Assembly: GCA_023395615.1 (NCBI GenBank) | Contig: JAEWYP010000068.1 | Location: 1-40,593 of the forward strand | Length of the DNA: 40,593 nt | Direction: 5' to 3' | From: Bacillota bacterium | GTDB lineage: Bacteria > Bacillota > Clostridia > Christensenellales > Aristaeellaceae | In this document: positions 8,423-17,328 of the stretch, one piece after another | Layout: each line of letters begins with the position of its first letter | Position numbering within the stretch: position 1 is the stretch's first letter | Made by a program: the position numbers and the translations under genes | The notes under the pieces: model-generated | Told to the model about the DNA's origin: nothing | Databases searched by the model: none | Seen by the model: the letters and a program-made list of their open reading frames with translations, nothing else

Positions 8423-10642
8423 TCAGGGCTTTACCGCGGGGAACGCGGGCTGCGCCATACCCAGCAGGTCTTCATCTACGCAATGCTCGCGGTAATATTC
8501 CGCGCAGCTCGACGGATCGTCCATAAAGTATGCGTTCATTTTTTTCTCATAGTTTAGAATAAATTCCTGTGAAACATAGGTTTCGATGCCGCACAGCTCG
8601 TCGTACAGGCCGCTGGTCACAAAATACTCCAATAGCGCATCCGGGTCCTCGGTGCCGCACGCCTCTACCGCGTCCGGGTTGTGGGCGACAAAATAATCAT
8701 ACTGGTACAGCATTCCGTAATCATCGCCGTCATACAGCGCGGGTTCGTATTGAGGCCCGCTGAAGGTAAACCGGATCGCCGCGGTCCGCTCGTCCCTGCG
8801 TTCGGTCGTAACCGCGCAGCCGTTGACCGTGGACGAAAACCCGTCTGCAAGCGCGCATCCGTCGGCGGCGGTCAGCGTGGCGTTCACGGTGTACAGGTTA
8901 TGCCAGGCCACGTCCGGGTCCGGCTCGCTCTGCCAGTGAATATCGCTTGCGGTCACGTTGTTGCGGCTGTTGGCAACGGACAGCACCGCGTTTTTCGACA
9001 CGTCGGCATTACGGTAGCTCAGCGTCAGCGACGCGTTCGTAATCGTATATCCCATCCAACCGGACAAATCCTGATCCAGCCATTGCAGCCTGTCGCTCAA
9101 ATAGGTTTGCAGGTAAGTAAGGTTTCCCTTCCAAGTGGGGTATACGGTATCCCGGTTGATATTGTTGTACTCGCCCGCGAAGGGCCACAGAACAAAGTTC
9201 ATCGACGCGCTTTTCGCCACCCGGTCGGTAAACGGCGTCAGGGACAGCGTCTGCAAGGCAGGCTTCACATCGCTTTCCCACACGGAGCGCACCGTTTCCT
9301 GAAAATCGGGTAAAGCGCACAGGTCCCTAAGCCAGCTTTCCCCATCCCGCAGGTAGCCCGTCGCGCCGCTTTCCTGCTCGCGTACCGCAAAGGCGATGTC
9401 AAAATCCCAAACCGGCCCGGCATAAAGTTTATCCTCCCCGGCAGGCTTGTATAAAAAGGTGGAACCGCGCCAGTAATCCGGGTTCTTGCTCCATTCACTG
9501 AGTAAAAAGAACTTCGCCAGACTTTCATAATCCAACAGGTCGCTCACCTTTTCGCCGGTGTCCGGGTCGATTCCGCCATGTTCCACGGCGTTTTCCGCCC
9601 GCTGCAGAAGCTCCCCGATATACGCCCCGTCCTCTTTGCTGAGGCTGCCCGGGTTTTGCACGGTAAAATGCAGGCCGCTCGCCGTGCTCACCCACGCGCG
9701 CTCGGTCTGGTAAAAATACTGGTCGATCTCCACCAGAAACGCGGCATCTTTCCCTCCGTATACGTTCAGCCCGTCCAGATACTGGTACGGGCAGCCGTAG
9801 CGGTTTTCCGCCTGCGCGGTGGGCAGGCCGTCGGTATCGTACTGTTTCCCAATGGCTTTGTCGTAATCCGGGATGTCCAGCATCCCCTGCCGCACCTCCG
9901 GCTTTTCGCACAGCAGGTACGTACCGCGGTATACCCCGTCGTAATACAGGTCCACAGGTTCGCAGGCCGGGGCGGGCAGCCCGATCTGCCGGGCGACGGT
10001 CAGGGCAAGGGTGTTGTGCAACAGCGTCGCGTCAAAACAGTCCGCCAGCAGCAGGTAGGTGTTGTTTCGCGCACCGGTATTCAGCAGGTCCGCTTTCTGT
10101 TCCAGCTTGATCTGATACGGTTTTTTCGCGCCCCACTCCCAGGTAGTGTTGCCGCGCCCGCGCAGCTTTTCCACCTTGCCCCGGTACTCCGGCTCGCCCT
10201 GCGCATCCGTAATCGTTGACTGTGCGGAGGCGACGGTGGAATGGTCGGCGGAACCGTCGATGTACGCCCGCCCGGCGTTTTCCGGGTCGTCGCTGACCAG
10301 ATAGACGGCGCGCAGGTTGGCGCTTTGCATAACCATAAAGGAACGGGCTTTCCCGGCGTTGTCCGTAACCGTATTGATGCCAGGCGTAAGGCGACAGGGG
10401 ATCGCCTGCCCATCGATCACCAGTTCCTGCGGGTCCGCCCCGGAAGGCAGGAACAGGTATGTGACTCCGTTGTGGATCTGTGCGGTCACAGCGGGTGCGT
10501 TTTCGGGCGTGTATACGATATCCGCCGTTTCCACCGGCTCATACCCCTTGGTAGGCACCACATATCCGCTCGTACCCTCGCCACGCGCGCAGGCACAAAA
10601 AGCCAGTGCGGCCAACACGATGATCAACGCGGCTCTTCTCAT
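8423..10642 (-). CDS. Secreted CotH-kinase-family protein
   Basis: A 739-residue exported protein. Residues 1-20 form a signal sequence with a basic start, a hydrophobic core and cysteines at 16 and 18. The lipobox before C18 (FCAC) is poor, so lipoprotein processing is uncertain. The CotH domain runs from about 120 to 470, with RGRGNTTW at 161-168, a K-rich KKPYQIKLEQKADLL stretch, DLYYDGVYRGTYLLCEK at 231-247 and WDFDIAF. CotH proteins are atypical protein kinases; Bacillus CotH phosphorylates spore-coat proteins. The last 100 residues are Tyr/Asp-rich with the YDYFVAHNPDAV motif found in surface proteins. I chose ATG 10642 because of GGAGG at 10655-10651 and the signal sequence. It is divergent from the 12-gene run. 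Confidence 0.82.
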   Translation of the reverse strand: MRRAALIIVLAALAFCACARGEGTSGYVVPTKGYEPVETADIVYTPENAPAVTAQIHNGVTYLFLPSGADPQELVIDGQAIPCRLTPGINTVTDNAGKARSFMVMQSANLRAVYLVSDDPENAGRAYIDGSADHSTVASAQSTITDAQGEPEYRGKVEKLRGRGNTTWEWGAKKPYQIKLEQKADLLNTGARNNTYLLLADCFDATLLHNTLALTVARQIGLPAPACEPVDLYYDGVYRGTYLLCEKPEVRQGMLDIPDYDKAIGKQYDTDGLPTAQAENRYGCPYQYLDGLNVYGGKDAAFLVEIDQYFYQTERAWVSTASGLHFTVQNPGSLSKEDGAYIGELLQRAENAVEHGGIDPDTGEKVSDLLDYESLAKFFLLSEWSKNPDYWRGSTFLYKPAGEDKLYAGPVWDFDIAFAVREQESGATGYLRDGESWLRDLCALPDFQETVRSVWESDVKPALQTLSLTPFTDRVAKSASMNFVLWPFAGEYNNINRDTVYPTWKGNLTYLQTYLSDRLQWLDQDLSGWMGYTITNASLTLSYRNADVSKNAVLSVANSRNNVTASDIHWQSEPDPDVAWHNLYTVNATLTAADGCALADGFSSTVNGCAVTTERRDERTAAIRFTFSGPQYEPALYDGDDYGMLYQYDYFVAHNPDAVEACGTEDPDALLEYFVTSGLYDELCGIETYVSQEFILNYEKKMNAYFMDDPSSCAEYYREHCVDEDLLGMAQPAFPAVKP

Positions 10643-10697
10643 CTGCGATTCCTCCGGCGCGGCGCGCCCGCATCCGCATTCTATTGCTTTTAGGGGT

Positions 10698-10726
10698 AAT
10701 TTATCACGCCCGCGGAACCCTGTCAA
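10698..10726 (-). promoter_or_regulatory. Promoter of the cotH-like gene
   Basis: Read on the minus strand: a consensus -35 TTGACA at 10726-10721, a 17-base spacer, and a weaker -10 TAAATT at 10703-10698. The predicted start near 10691 gives a leader of about 50 bases. It lies back to back with the promoter of the plus-strand run, with about 40 bases between the two -35 boxes. Confidence 0.6.
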
Positions 10727-10765
10727 CCCGCGTGATTTCCAGCCGTTCCCATCCGCCTCGCAATA

Positions 10766-10795
10766 GTGACAAAACTTTGTCTTCTATGCTATAAT
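10766..10795 (+). promoter_or_regulatory. Promoter of the 12-gene surface-modification run
   Basis: -35 GTGACA at 10766-10771 (one mismatch to TTGACA), an 18-base spacer, and a consensus -10 TATAAT at 10790-10795. Initiation near 10802 favours the ATG at 10833 as the first start codon. No other clear promoter was seen inside the run. Confidence 0.72.
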
Positions 10796-10832
10796 TCTAT
10801 TTTGGGAGTATATCGTGAAGGGGGTTTGCCGG

Positions 10833-12356
10833 ATGTCGCTGCGAAACACAAACGCCGGGCCCGGCATCCCACGCCGCGGTACGCGTCTGCTGGCGGCGCT
10901 GTGCGCACTGATGCTACTGGCCGGGGTACTCCCCCTGTACGCGATCTCGTTTTACAATCACCCCTATTATGACGACTTCATTTTTTCCGGGTCTACGCAC
11001 GATACATGGCTTGCCACCCGCAGCCTTTCGCAGACCGTGCAGGCGGCGCTGGCAGGCGCGCGGGCCGTTCGCGCCGACTGGCAGGGCACCTACACCGGTA
11101 CGATTCTAAGCAACCTGCAGCCGGGGGTATTCGGCGAAAGTTATTACTGGCTGACCACATTCCTGCTGTTAACGGTATTTCTTCTTTGTTTCGGTTTCTT
11201 TTTCCATACCGTATTTCATGGGTTGCTCGGCGCGACGCGGGCCGAATCCGCGTGTGTCGCCTGCCTTGCCCTGTTTTTAATGACACAGTTTCTGCCCGCC
11301 GCAAACGAGGCGTTTTTCTGGTTCAACGGTGGCATCGGCAACACGTTTATTTACTCGCTGCTGGCGTTAAGCCTTGCGCTATGCGTGCGGTTGTGGAACG
11401 CCCGGCGTGGCGCGCCATGGCTTGCGGTCGCGCTTTTTGCGCTGGTCACGCTGCTGGGCGGGGGCAGTTACGGCGGCGGGCTGTTCGGCCTGTTGCTTTT
11501 CGGGAGCATCAGCGTTTACGCGATGCTGCAAAAGCATAAATACCGTTTCATTTACGCCGCGCTTACGGTGTGGTTCGCCGCGTGCTTCCTGTACAGCGTG
11601 AGCGCCCCCGGCAACACCGTACGCGCCGCTATGATCGGTGCGCATCCTTCCGCTGTGGCGGCGATCGCGAAATCCCTGTATTACGGGGTGGCGCTGTTAG
11701 GGAATTACGCCACGCTGCCCGTGCTGGCCGTGGGGCTGGCGCTCGCGCCGCTACTGTGGCGGCTGGCGGGCAGCAGCCGCTTCCGTTTCCGTCACCCGGT
11801 TTGGGTGCTGCTTGCGGGGGGAGGCCTGTTCTGCGCACAGCTGACGCCGCCGCTGTACGGGGGCGTGTTTCTGGGCGGCGGCCGCATCACGGATACCTAC
11901 TATTTCAGCTTCATCGCGCTGTTCTTTCTGTACGAAACCTATCTGTTGGGCTTTCTGGCCCGCCGCCGCGAACGGCTGAACAAGCCGGCTTTCACCCCGG
12001 TCCCCGCGCTGAGACGCGGTCTGCTGGTCGCCTCCGCCTGCCTGTTCCTGCTGGGCTGTCTTGGGATCAAGCCCACGGGCGCCACCCTGTACGGCCCTAT
12101 GAACATGGCGGGCGGCAACGCGGCCTTAAGCATCGTGACCGGGGAAGCGGCCCGTTATGACCGGGAAATGACCGCGCGGGAAACGATGCTCAACGATGCG
12201 GCGCAGCCAACTGTTACCCTTTCGCAACTTACGGCGACGCCCGCCGTGCTGATGGAGGATTTGCTCGCCCCCGGTTCGGCATACGACGTTCGGCCCACCC
12301 TGTGCGCCTACTACCATAAGACCGCGGTGCTGGTGGAAGGGGGCGCGCAGCCATGA
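10833..12356 (+). CDS. Polytopic membrane protein, DUF6056-like (copy 1)
   Basis: About 507 residues with roughly ten hydrophobic segments. The features I associate with DUF6056 are an FYNHPYYDDF segment after the first membrane helix, FWFNGGIGNTF and SAPGNTVRA. The early Asp-Asp pair facing the outside resembles GT-C glycosyltransferases, which take sugars from polyprenyl phosphate, but this activity is inferred. A soluble C-terminal tail follows the last helix. I chose ATG 10833, preceded by GGGGG. A GTG at 10815 would add six residues but would leave almost no leader after the predicted transcription start. It overlaps its paralogue downstream by four bases. Function in this organism is unknown. 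Confidence 0.62.
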   Translation: MSLRNTNAGPGIPRRGTRLLAALCALMLLAGVLPLYAISFYNHPYYDDFIFSGSTHDTWLATRSLSQTVQAALAGARAVRADWQGTYTGTILSNLQPGVFGESYYWLTTFLLLTVFLLCFGFFFHTVFHGLLGATRAESACVACLALFLMTQFLPAANEAFFWFNGGIGNTFIYSLLALSLALCVRLWNARRGAPWLAVALFALVTLLGGGSYGGGLFGLLLFGSISVYAMLQKHKYRFIYAALTVWFAACFLYSVSAPGNTVRAAMIGAHPSAVAAIAKSLYYGVALLGNYATLPVLAVGLALAPLLWRLAGSSRFRFRHPVWVLLAGGGLFCAQLTPPLYGGVFLGGGRITDTYYFSFIALFFLYETYLLGFLARRRERLNKPAFTPVPALRRGLLVASACLFLLGCLGIKPTGATLYGPMNMAGGNAALSIVTGEAARYDREMTARETMLNDAAQPTVTLSQLTATPAVLMEDLLAPGSAYDVRPTLCAYYHKTAVLVEGGAQP

Positions 12357-13843
12357 CCAAAACGATCTCGCGCCGCATTGTCGCCTGGCTGAGCATTCTG
12401 CTGTTGCTGGCAAGCATACTGCCCCTGTACGCGCTTAGTTTTTACAACCACGCGTGCTATGACGATTTCGGTTTTTCGCTGCTCACACACGCCGCGTGGC
12501 AGAATGGCGAGGGCCTAGCCGGTGTTTTACACGCCGCGTGGCAAAACACCGTCGGCATCCGCCAGACGTGGGAAGGCACCTATACCAGCTCTTTGATCAG
12601 CGCGCTCCAGCCGGCGATTTTCGGCGAGTCCCTGTATTGGCTCACCACGTTCCTGCTGTTGACGGTGTTCCTGCTGTCGCTGTGGTTTTTTCTGCAGCAG
12701 GCGCTGGGCGGTGTCCTCAAAGCGGACAGCCCCGTGATCGCGGCGGCGGTCGGTTTGCTGGGGTTTGTGGCGGTGCAGTTCGTCCCCAGCACCGCGGAAG
12801 GGTTTTTCTGGTTCAACGGCGGGGTTGCCTACACGCTAATGGCGTCGCTGCTACTGTGCTGGGCAGGCGTATGGCTCCGTCTGGAACGGTCGGGCGGCGC
12901 GCGCGCCGGGCGGCTGTTTGCGTTGCTTCTCCTCCTCACGGTCGCCGTGGGCGGGGCTAAGTATTCCACGGTGCTTTTCGCGTCGCTTTTGGCTGCCTGT
13001 TTTACCGGCTGGGCGTTTATCGCGAAACGCCCGAAGCGCTGGGCCTATGCGGCGCTTACGCTGCTGTTGCTGGCCTGCTTTATATTCAGCGTTCGCGCCC
13101 CCGGCAACACCGTGCGCGCCCAAACCCTTTCCGGCGGCATGAGCGCCCCCAAGGCGGTCGCGGAGGCGGTGTACTTCGGCCTTGCGCTGATAGGTAACTT
13201 CTTCTCCCTGCCGCTATTGGGCGCGATCCTCGCCGTTACGGCGCTGGCGCTGCCCGCACTGCGGAAAAGCAATCTCCGGTTCGCCCATCCCGTGTGGGTA
13301 ACGCTCATCGCCGTCGCGCTGTTTTGCGCACAGCTGACCCCCACGCTGTACACCGGCAACTATTTGGGCGACGGCCGAACGGTAAACACCTACTGGTTTA
13401 CCTATGTGCTGACCGCCTGCCTGCTTGCATTATACTGGGCCGGTTTTCTGCTGAAGCGCTTCGGAAGCGCCGCCGAGCCCGCGCGCGACAGCCGCCGGGT
13501 GCGGCTCGCGCCCCTGCTGGTCGCCGCCGTGCTGCTGGTTGCGGGCTGCGTCGGGTATCACCCGGAGGGCGCGCAAAGCTACGGGCCACAGAACATGGCG
13601 GGCGGCAGCGCCCTGCGCGCGATCATAAGCGGAGAAGCCGCCGCCTACGACCGCGCCATGGACGCGCGGGACGCGACGCTCAACGACTCCGCGAAACCGG
13701 ATGTAACCCTCACGCCGGTTGCCGACGCTCCTGCCTGCCTGATGGGAGACGCGCTGCTGGGCAACAACGTGGAGTACATGCTGAACCTGTACGCCGAGTA
13801 TTATCAAAAATCGTCCGTCACCCTCGCGGGCGGGGAGGAATAG
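12353..13843 (+). CDS. Polytopic membrane protein, DUF6056-like (copy 2)
   Basis: A 496-residue membrane protein that is clearly a tandem paralogue of the preceding gene. The shared blocks occur in the same order: YALSFYNHACYDDF, GESLYWLTTFLLLTVFLL, GFFWFNGG, RAPGNTVRA, FCAQLTPTLYTG and a tail with NMAGGSAL and YDRAMDARDATLND. It has about ten predicted membrane helices. The start codon overlaps the stop of copy 1 (ATGA at 12353-12356). Only one base separates its stop from the SDR gene. The retained DD pair and APGN motif suggest that both copies are active, perhaps on different acceptors or as a heterodimer. The GT-C-like role is inferred. Confidence 0.62.
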   Translation: MTKTISRRIVAWLSILLLLASILPLYALSFYNHACYDDFGFSLLTHAAWQNGEGLAGVLHAAWQNTVGIRQTWEGTYTSSLISALQPAIFGESLYWLTTFLLLTVFLLSLWFFLQQALGGVLKADSPVIAAAVGLLGFVAVQFVPSTAEGFFWFNGGVAYTLMASLLLCWAGVWLRLERSGGARAGRLFALLLLLTVAVGGAKYSTVLFASLLAACFTGWAFIAKRPKRWAYAALTLLLLACFIFSVRAPGNTVRAQTLSGGMSAPKAVAEAVYFGLALIGNFFSLPLLGAILAVTALALPALRKSNLRFAHPVWVTLIAVALFCAQLTPTLYTGNYLGDGRTVNTYWFTYVLTACLLALYWAGFLLKRFGSAAEPARDSRRVRLAPLLVAAVLLVAGCVGYHPEGAQSYGPQNMAGGSALRAIISGEAAAYDRAMDARDATLNDSAKPDVTLTPVADAPACLMGDALLGNNVEYMLNLYAEYYQKSSVTLAGGEE

Positions 13844-13844
13844 C

Positions 13845-14588
13845 ATGCTGTTATCGGGAAAGAACGCACTGGTGACCGGCGCGGCGCGCGGCATCGGCGC
13901 GGCCATCGTGGAAACCTTCGCCGCCGAGGGCGCGAACGTGTGGGCGTTTGCCCGTACCCCGAGCGAGGCGTTTGAGGCCCGTTGCCGCGACCTTTCCGCG
14001 CAATACGGTGTTTGGGTCCGGCCGCTGTATGCCGACCTGACCGACGAGGCCGCGGTCTCCGCCGCCGTGAAAGCGGCCATGGCGGACAAGCTGCCGCTGG
14101 ACATTCTGGTCAACGACGCGGGCGTGATGGGGCCGGATAAGATGTTTCAGCTTACCCCGGTAGCCGAGATGCGCGCGCTGTTTGAAACCAACCTGTTCGG
14201 CACCCTGTACTTAACACAGCTGGCCACGCGCTGGATGGCGCGCAAGCGGCAGGGCGCGGTAGTGAATATCGCCTCCGTCGCCGGACTGGACGGAGACAGC
14301 CGCCTGGATTACTCCGCCAGCAAAGCCGCGCTGATCGCCGCCACCAAAAAGCTGGCGCGCGAGCTTGCCAGCGTGGGCATCCGCGTAAACGCGGTCGCCC
14401 CCGGCTACACCGACACCGATATGACCCGCGCGCTGGGGGAACCCATCGCGCAGGCCGCGCTGGCCCACAACCTGATGGGCCGTAAAGGCAGGCCGGAGGA
14501 AATCGCCTCCGTGGCCGCCTTCCTCGCCAGCGACCGCGCAAGCTACGTGACCGCGCAGGTCTGGCGCGTGGACGGCGGCATCCTGTAA
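13845..14588 (+). CDS. Short-chain dehydrogenase/reductase, FabG-like
   Basis: Classical SDR of 247 residues. The Rossmann motif TGAARGIG spans 11-18. The structural NNAG motif reads NDAG at 90-93, one residue off the usual form. The catalytic residues are expected to be S144, Y156 and K160 (YSASK). The C-terminus VWRVDGGIL is the standard family ending. The closest functional group is 3-oxoacyl-ACP reductase, which would fit the adjacent carrier protein. A nucleotide-sugar or aldehyde substrate is equally possible in this operon. It is separated by one base from the preceding membrane protein gene and by 41 bases from the ACP gene. Confidence 0.9.
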   Translation: MLLSGKNALVTGAARGIGAAIVETFAAEGANVWAFARTPSEAFEARCRDLSAQYGVWVRPLYADLTDEAAVSAAVKAAMADKLPLDILVNDAGVMGPDKMFQLTPVAEMRALFETNLFGTLYLTQLATRWMARKRQGAVVNIASVAGLDGDSRLDYSASKAALIAATKKLARELASVGIRVNAVAPGYTDTDMTRALGEPIAQAALAHNLMGRKGRPEEIASVAAFLASDRASYVTAQVWRVDGGIL

Positions 14589-14629
14589 CCCCCGGTTCTC
14601 CATTTTCAGACGAATAGGAGCGATCAATC

Positions 14630-14866
14630 ATGAGCAACCAGGAAAAGTACCTGAACGCCTTTGTGACGGCGCTGGAGGTGTCCCCTTCGGAAGCGCCCTC
14701 CCTTGTTTACGGGGAAAGCAAAGCATGGGACAGCGTAGGCCACATGTCGCTGGTGGCGGCGTTGGAAGACGCGTTTGACATCATGATGGAGATGGACGAC
14801 ATTATTGACCTGAGCTCGTTTGAAAAGGGGAAGGAGATACTTCGGAAATATGCTGTGGAGATTTGA
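14630..14866 (+). CDS. Acyl carrier protein
   Basis: Small acidic four-helix carrier of 78 residues. S35, in WDSVGHMSLV, is the expected 4'-phosphopantetheine attachment site; the DSxGH context differs from the DSLD of housekeeping fatty-acid AcpP and resembles dedicated carriers such as DltC-like or polyketide ACPs. The helix after it, LVAALEDAFDIMMEMDD, is the usual recognition helix. A GGAG upstream of ATG 14630 supports the start. It overlaps the following adenylating enzyme by 17 bases, which argues that the enzyme loads this carrier. A phosphopantetheinyl transferase must come from elsewhere. Confidence 0.9.
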   Translation: MSNQEKYLNAFVTALEVSPSEAPSLVYGESKAWDSVGHMSLVAALEDAFDIMMEMDDIIDLSSFEKGKEILRKYAVEI

Positions 14867-16256
14867 CCGCAACCTGAAAAACACAGCCGTGGTGGATGAA
14901 AACGGCGCGAGCCTGACCTATGCGCAGCTGCGCGACGAAGGGCGGATGCTCTGCCAGCATGCGGACGGCCGTTGCCTGGTGTTTTGCCTCTGCCGTAACG
15001 TGATGGGCAGTTTTGTGGGGTATGTGTCCTTCTTAAACGGCGGCGTGGTGCCCGCGATGTTCCCGGCGGATCTGGACAGGGAACTTTTCAATACCCTGTA
15101 CCAGACCTATCGGCCAAAATACATCTGGGCGCCTGTCGATTTTGAACTGGAGGACAGCTGCTGCCGCTATGAGCGGTTCGGGTACTGCCTGCTGCAAACC
15201 CCGTTTGGCGACGCGACCCGCCTTTCGTCGGAGCTGGCGCTGCTGCTTACCACCAGCGGCTCCACCGGCAGCCCCAAGCTGGTGCGGCAGAGCTACCGCA
15301 ACATCCGCGCCAACACCGATTCCATCGTGGAATATCTGCATCTGCTGCCCGACGAACGTCCCATTACGACGCTGCCCATGCAGTACACCTATGGTTTAAG
15401 CATTATCAGCTCCCATCTGGATGTGGGTGCGACCATCCTGCTGACCGATAAGGGCGTGGCGCAGAAGGAGTTTTGGAATTTCTTCCGCCAGCAGCAGGCC
15501 ACCAGCTTCGGCGGGGTGCCCTACACCTACGAAATGCTGGATCGGATGCGTTTCACAAAGATGAACCTCCCCTCCCTGCGCGTGATGACGCAGGCGGGCG
15601 GAAAGCTGTCGCCGGAGCTGCACCAGAAATACGCAGAGTGGTGCCGGGATACCGGGCGGGAGCTGATCGTGATGTACGGCCAGTGCGAGGCCACGGCCCG
15701 GATGGCTTATCTGCCGTGGAACCACAGCCTGGAAAAAATCGGCGCAATGGGCGTGGCCATCCCGGGCGGCTCGTTTGAGCTGATCGACGCGGACGGCACC
15801 GTAATCACCGAGCCTGACACCGTCGGGGAGCTGCGTTACCACGGCGACAACGTAACCCTGGGCTATGCCGAAACCGCCGCCGACCTTGCCAAAAGCGATG
15901 AACGCTGCGGCGTTCTGGATACCGGCGATATGGCCACCCGCGACGCGGAAGGGTTTTACACCATCGTGGGCCGCAAGAAGCGCTTCTTAAAAATGTATGG
16001 CAATCGCGTGAATCTGGACGAGTTGGAGCGGATGCTGAAAACCGCCTTTCCCGCCGCCGAGTGCGCCTGCGCCGGGCGCGACGACCACCTGACCGTGTAT
16101 TGCACCGAAGAAGCGATGCTTCCGCAGATGCGCGCATGGCTGGCCGAAAAAACGGGGCTTAACGTTGCGGGCTTCTTCCCCGCGGTGGTTCCCGAAATCC
16201 CCAAGAACGAAGCGGGAAAAACCCTGTACAAGGAGCTGGAAAAATACGATGCTTGA
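14850..16256 (+). CDS. ANL-superfamily adenylating enzyme, probable acyl- or aminoacyl-ACP ligase
   Basis: Activates a carboxylic acid with ATP and probably transfers it to the adjacent ACP. ATG 14850 gives 468 residues and a sensible N-terminus; a TTG at 14820 is the only upstream alternative. Visible motifs: TTSGSTGSPK at 134-143 (phosphate loop), YGQCEAT at 276-282, DTGD at 357-360, and GRKKRFLKMYGNRVNLDELE in the hinge region. K457 in NEAGKTLY is the expected catalytic lysine. The N-terminal domain is short for a CoA ligase, more like carrier-specific ligases. The substrate cannot be read; a hydroxy-, amino- or fatty acid is possible. Confidence 0.86.
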   Translation: MLWRFDRNLKNTAVVDENGASLTYAQLRDEGRMLCQHADGRCLVFCLCRNVMGSFVGYVSFLNGGVVPAMFPADLDRELFNTLYQTYRPKYIWAPVDFELEDSCCRYERFGYCLLQTPFGDATRLSSELALLLTTSGSTGSPKLVRQSYRNIRANTDSIVEYLHLLPDERPITTLPMQYTYGLSIISSHLDVGATILLTDKGVAQKEFWNFFRQQQATSFGGVPYTYEMLDRMRFTKMNLPSLRVMTQAGGKLSPELHQKYAEWCRDTGRELIVMYGQCEATARMAYLPWNHSLEKIGAMGVAIPGGSFELIDADGTVITEPDTVGELRYHGDNVTLGYAETAADLAKSDERCGVLDTGDMATRDAEGFYTIVGRKKRFLKMYGNRVNLDELERMLKTAFPAAECACAGRDDHLTVYCTEEAMLPQMRAWLAEKTGLNVAGFFPAVVPEIPKNEAGKTLYKELEKYDA

Positions 16257-17328
16257 CCCGGCCGCTCTGCTTGCCCTGCCGCCCTACGGACTGGCGCGGG
16301 AGGAAAAACGCCGCTTCCTCACGGAGGAGCTGACGTCGCTTTCCCGCCGCCACGCCGAAGGCTGCCCGGAGTACGCGAAGATGCTTGCGGCGACGGGCAC
16401 GGAACTGTCCGCGGTTACGGACTGGGCGCAGATTCCCCCGCTTCCGGTCCGGCTTTTTAAAGAGTTTTCCTTAAAAAGCGTGCCGGACGAGGCGCTGTAC
16501 CGCACCGTTACCAGCTCCGGCACCACGGGCCAGCAGGTGAGCCGTATCTATCTGGACCGGGAGACCTCGGCGCTGCAAAGCAAGGTGCTGGCGAAAATTA
16601 TGGAAAGCACGCTGGGGGGCGCGCGCCTGCCGATGATCGTGGTGGATTCCCCCGCCGTCGTTAAGGATCGCGCCATGTTTTCCGCGCGCGGCGCGGGCAT
16701 CCTCGGTTTCAGCCTTTTCGGGCGGGACACCGTATACGCGCTGGACGCGGAGATGCGGCTGGATTTGCAGGGTCTGCGCGCGTTTTTAAGTAAACACACG
16801 GGCGAGCCCATCTTCCTGTTTGGGTTCACATTCATCGTGTGGCAGTATTTTTACGAGGAATTAAAACGCCTGGGTGAAACGCTGCCGCTGCAAAACGGCG
16901 TGCTGGTGCACGGCGGCGGCTGGAAAAAGCTTGCCGACCAGGCGGTCAGCCCAGAGGGTTTCCGCAAGGCGTTATACGATGTTTGCGGGCTACATCGGGT
17001 GCTGGATTACTACGGTATGGCCGAGCAGACAGGCTCCATTTTTATGGAGTGCGAACACGGCCATCTGCACGCGCCCGTATGGGCGGACGTGGCGATCCGC
17101 CGTCCGGAGGATTTTTCGGAGGCAGCCGTGGGCGAAAAAGGCCTGATCGAGGTGGTCAGCGTTTTGCCCCGTAGCTATCCGGGTCATGTACTGCTGACCG
17201 AGGATGAGGGCCGTCTGCTGGGCGAGGACACCTGCCCCTGCGGCCGCAAAGGCCGGTATTTCGAGGTACTGGGCCGCGTGAAACGCGCCGAAACAAGGGG
17301 GTGCAGCGACACATATGAACAGAAGTGA
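16249..17328 (+). CDS. LuxE-like acyl-protein synthetase
   Basis: Member of the LuxE acyl-protein synthetase family, a divergent branch of the adenylate-forming enzymes. In luminous bacteria LuxE activates a fatty acid and passes it to LuxC. ATG 16249 gives 359 residues. Motifs: TSSGTTGQ at 88-95, HGGGWK at 221-226, YGMAEQTG at 255-262, and the C-terminal CPCGRKGRYFEVLGRVKR followed by RGCSD, which is diagnostic for the family. It overlaps the ANL gene by eight bases and the LuxC gene by fourteen, so the three are coupled. No LuxD, LuxA or LuxB is nearby, so a role in light production is unlikely. Confidence 0.85.
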   Translation: MLDPAALLALPPYGLAREEKRRFLTEELTSLSRRHAEGCPEYAKMLAATGTELSAVTDWAQIPPLPVRLFKEFSLKSVPDEALYRTVTSSGTTGQQVSRIYLDRETSALQSKVLAKIMESTLGGARLPMIVVDSPAVVKDRAMFSARGAGILGFSLFGRDTVYALDAEMRLDLQGLRAFLSKHTGEPIFLFGFTFIVWQYFYEELKRLGETLPLQNGVLVHGGGWKKLADQAVSPEGFRKALYDVCGLHRVLDYYGMAEQTGSIFMECEHGHLHAPVWADVAIRRPEDFSEAAVGEKGLIEVVSVLPRSYPGHVLLTEDEGRLLGEDTCPCGRKGRYFEVLGRVKRAETRGCSDTYEQK

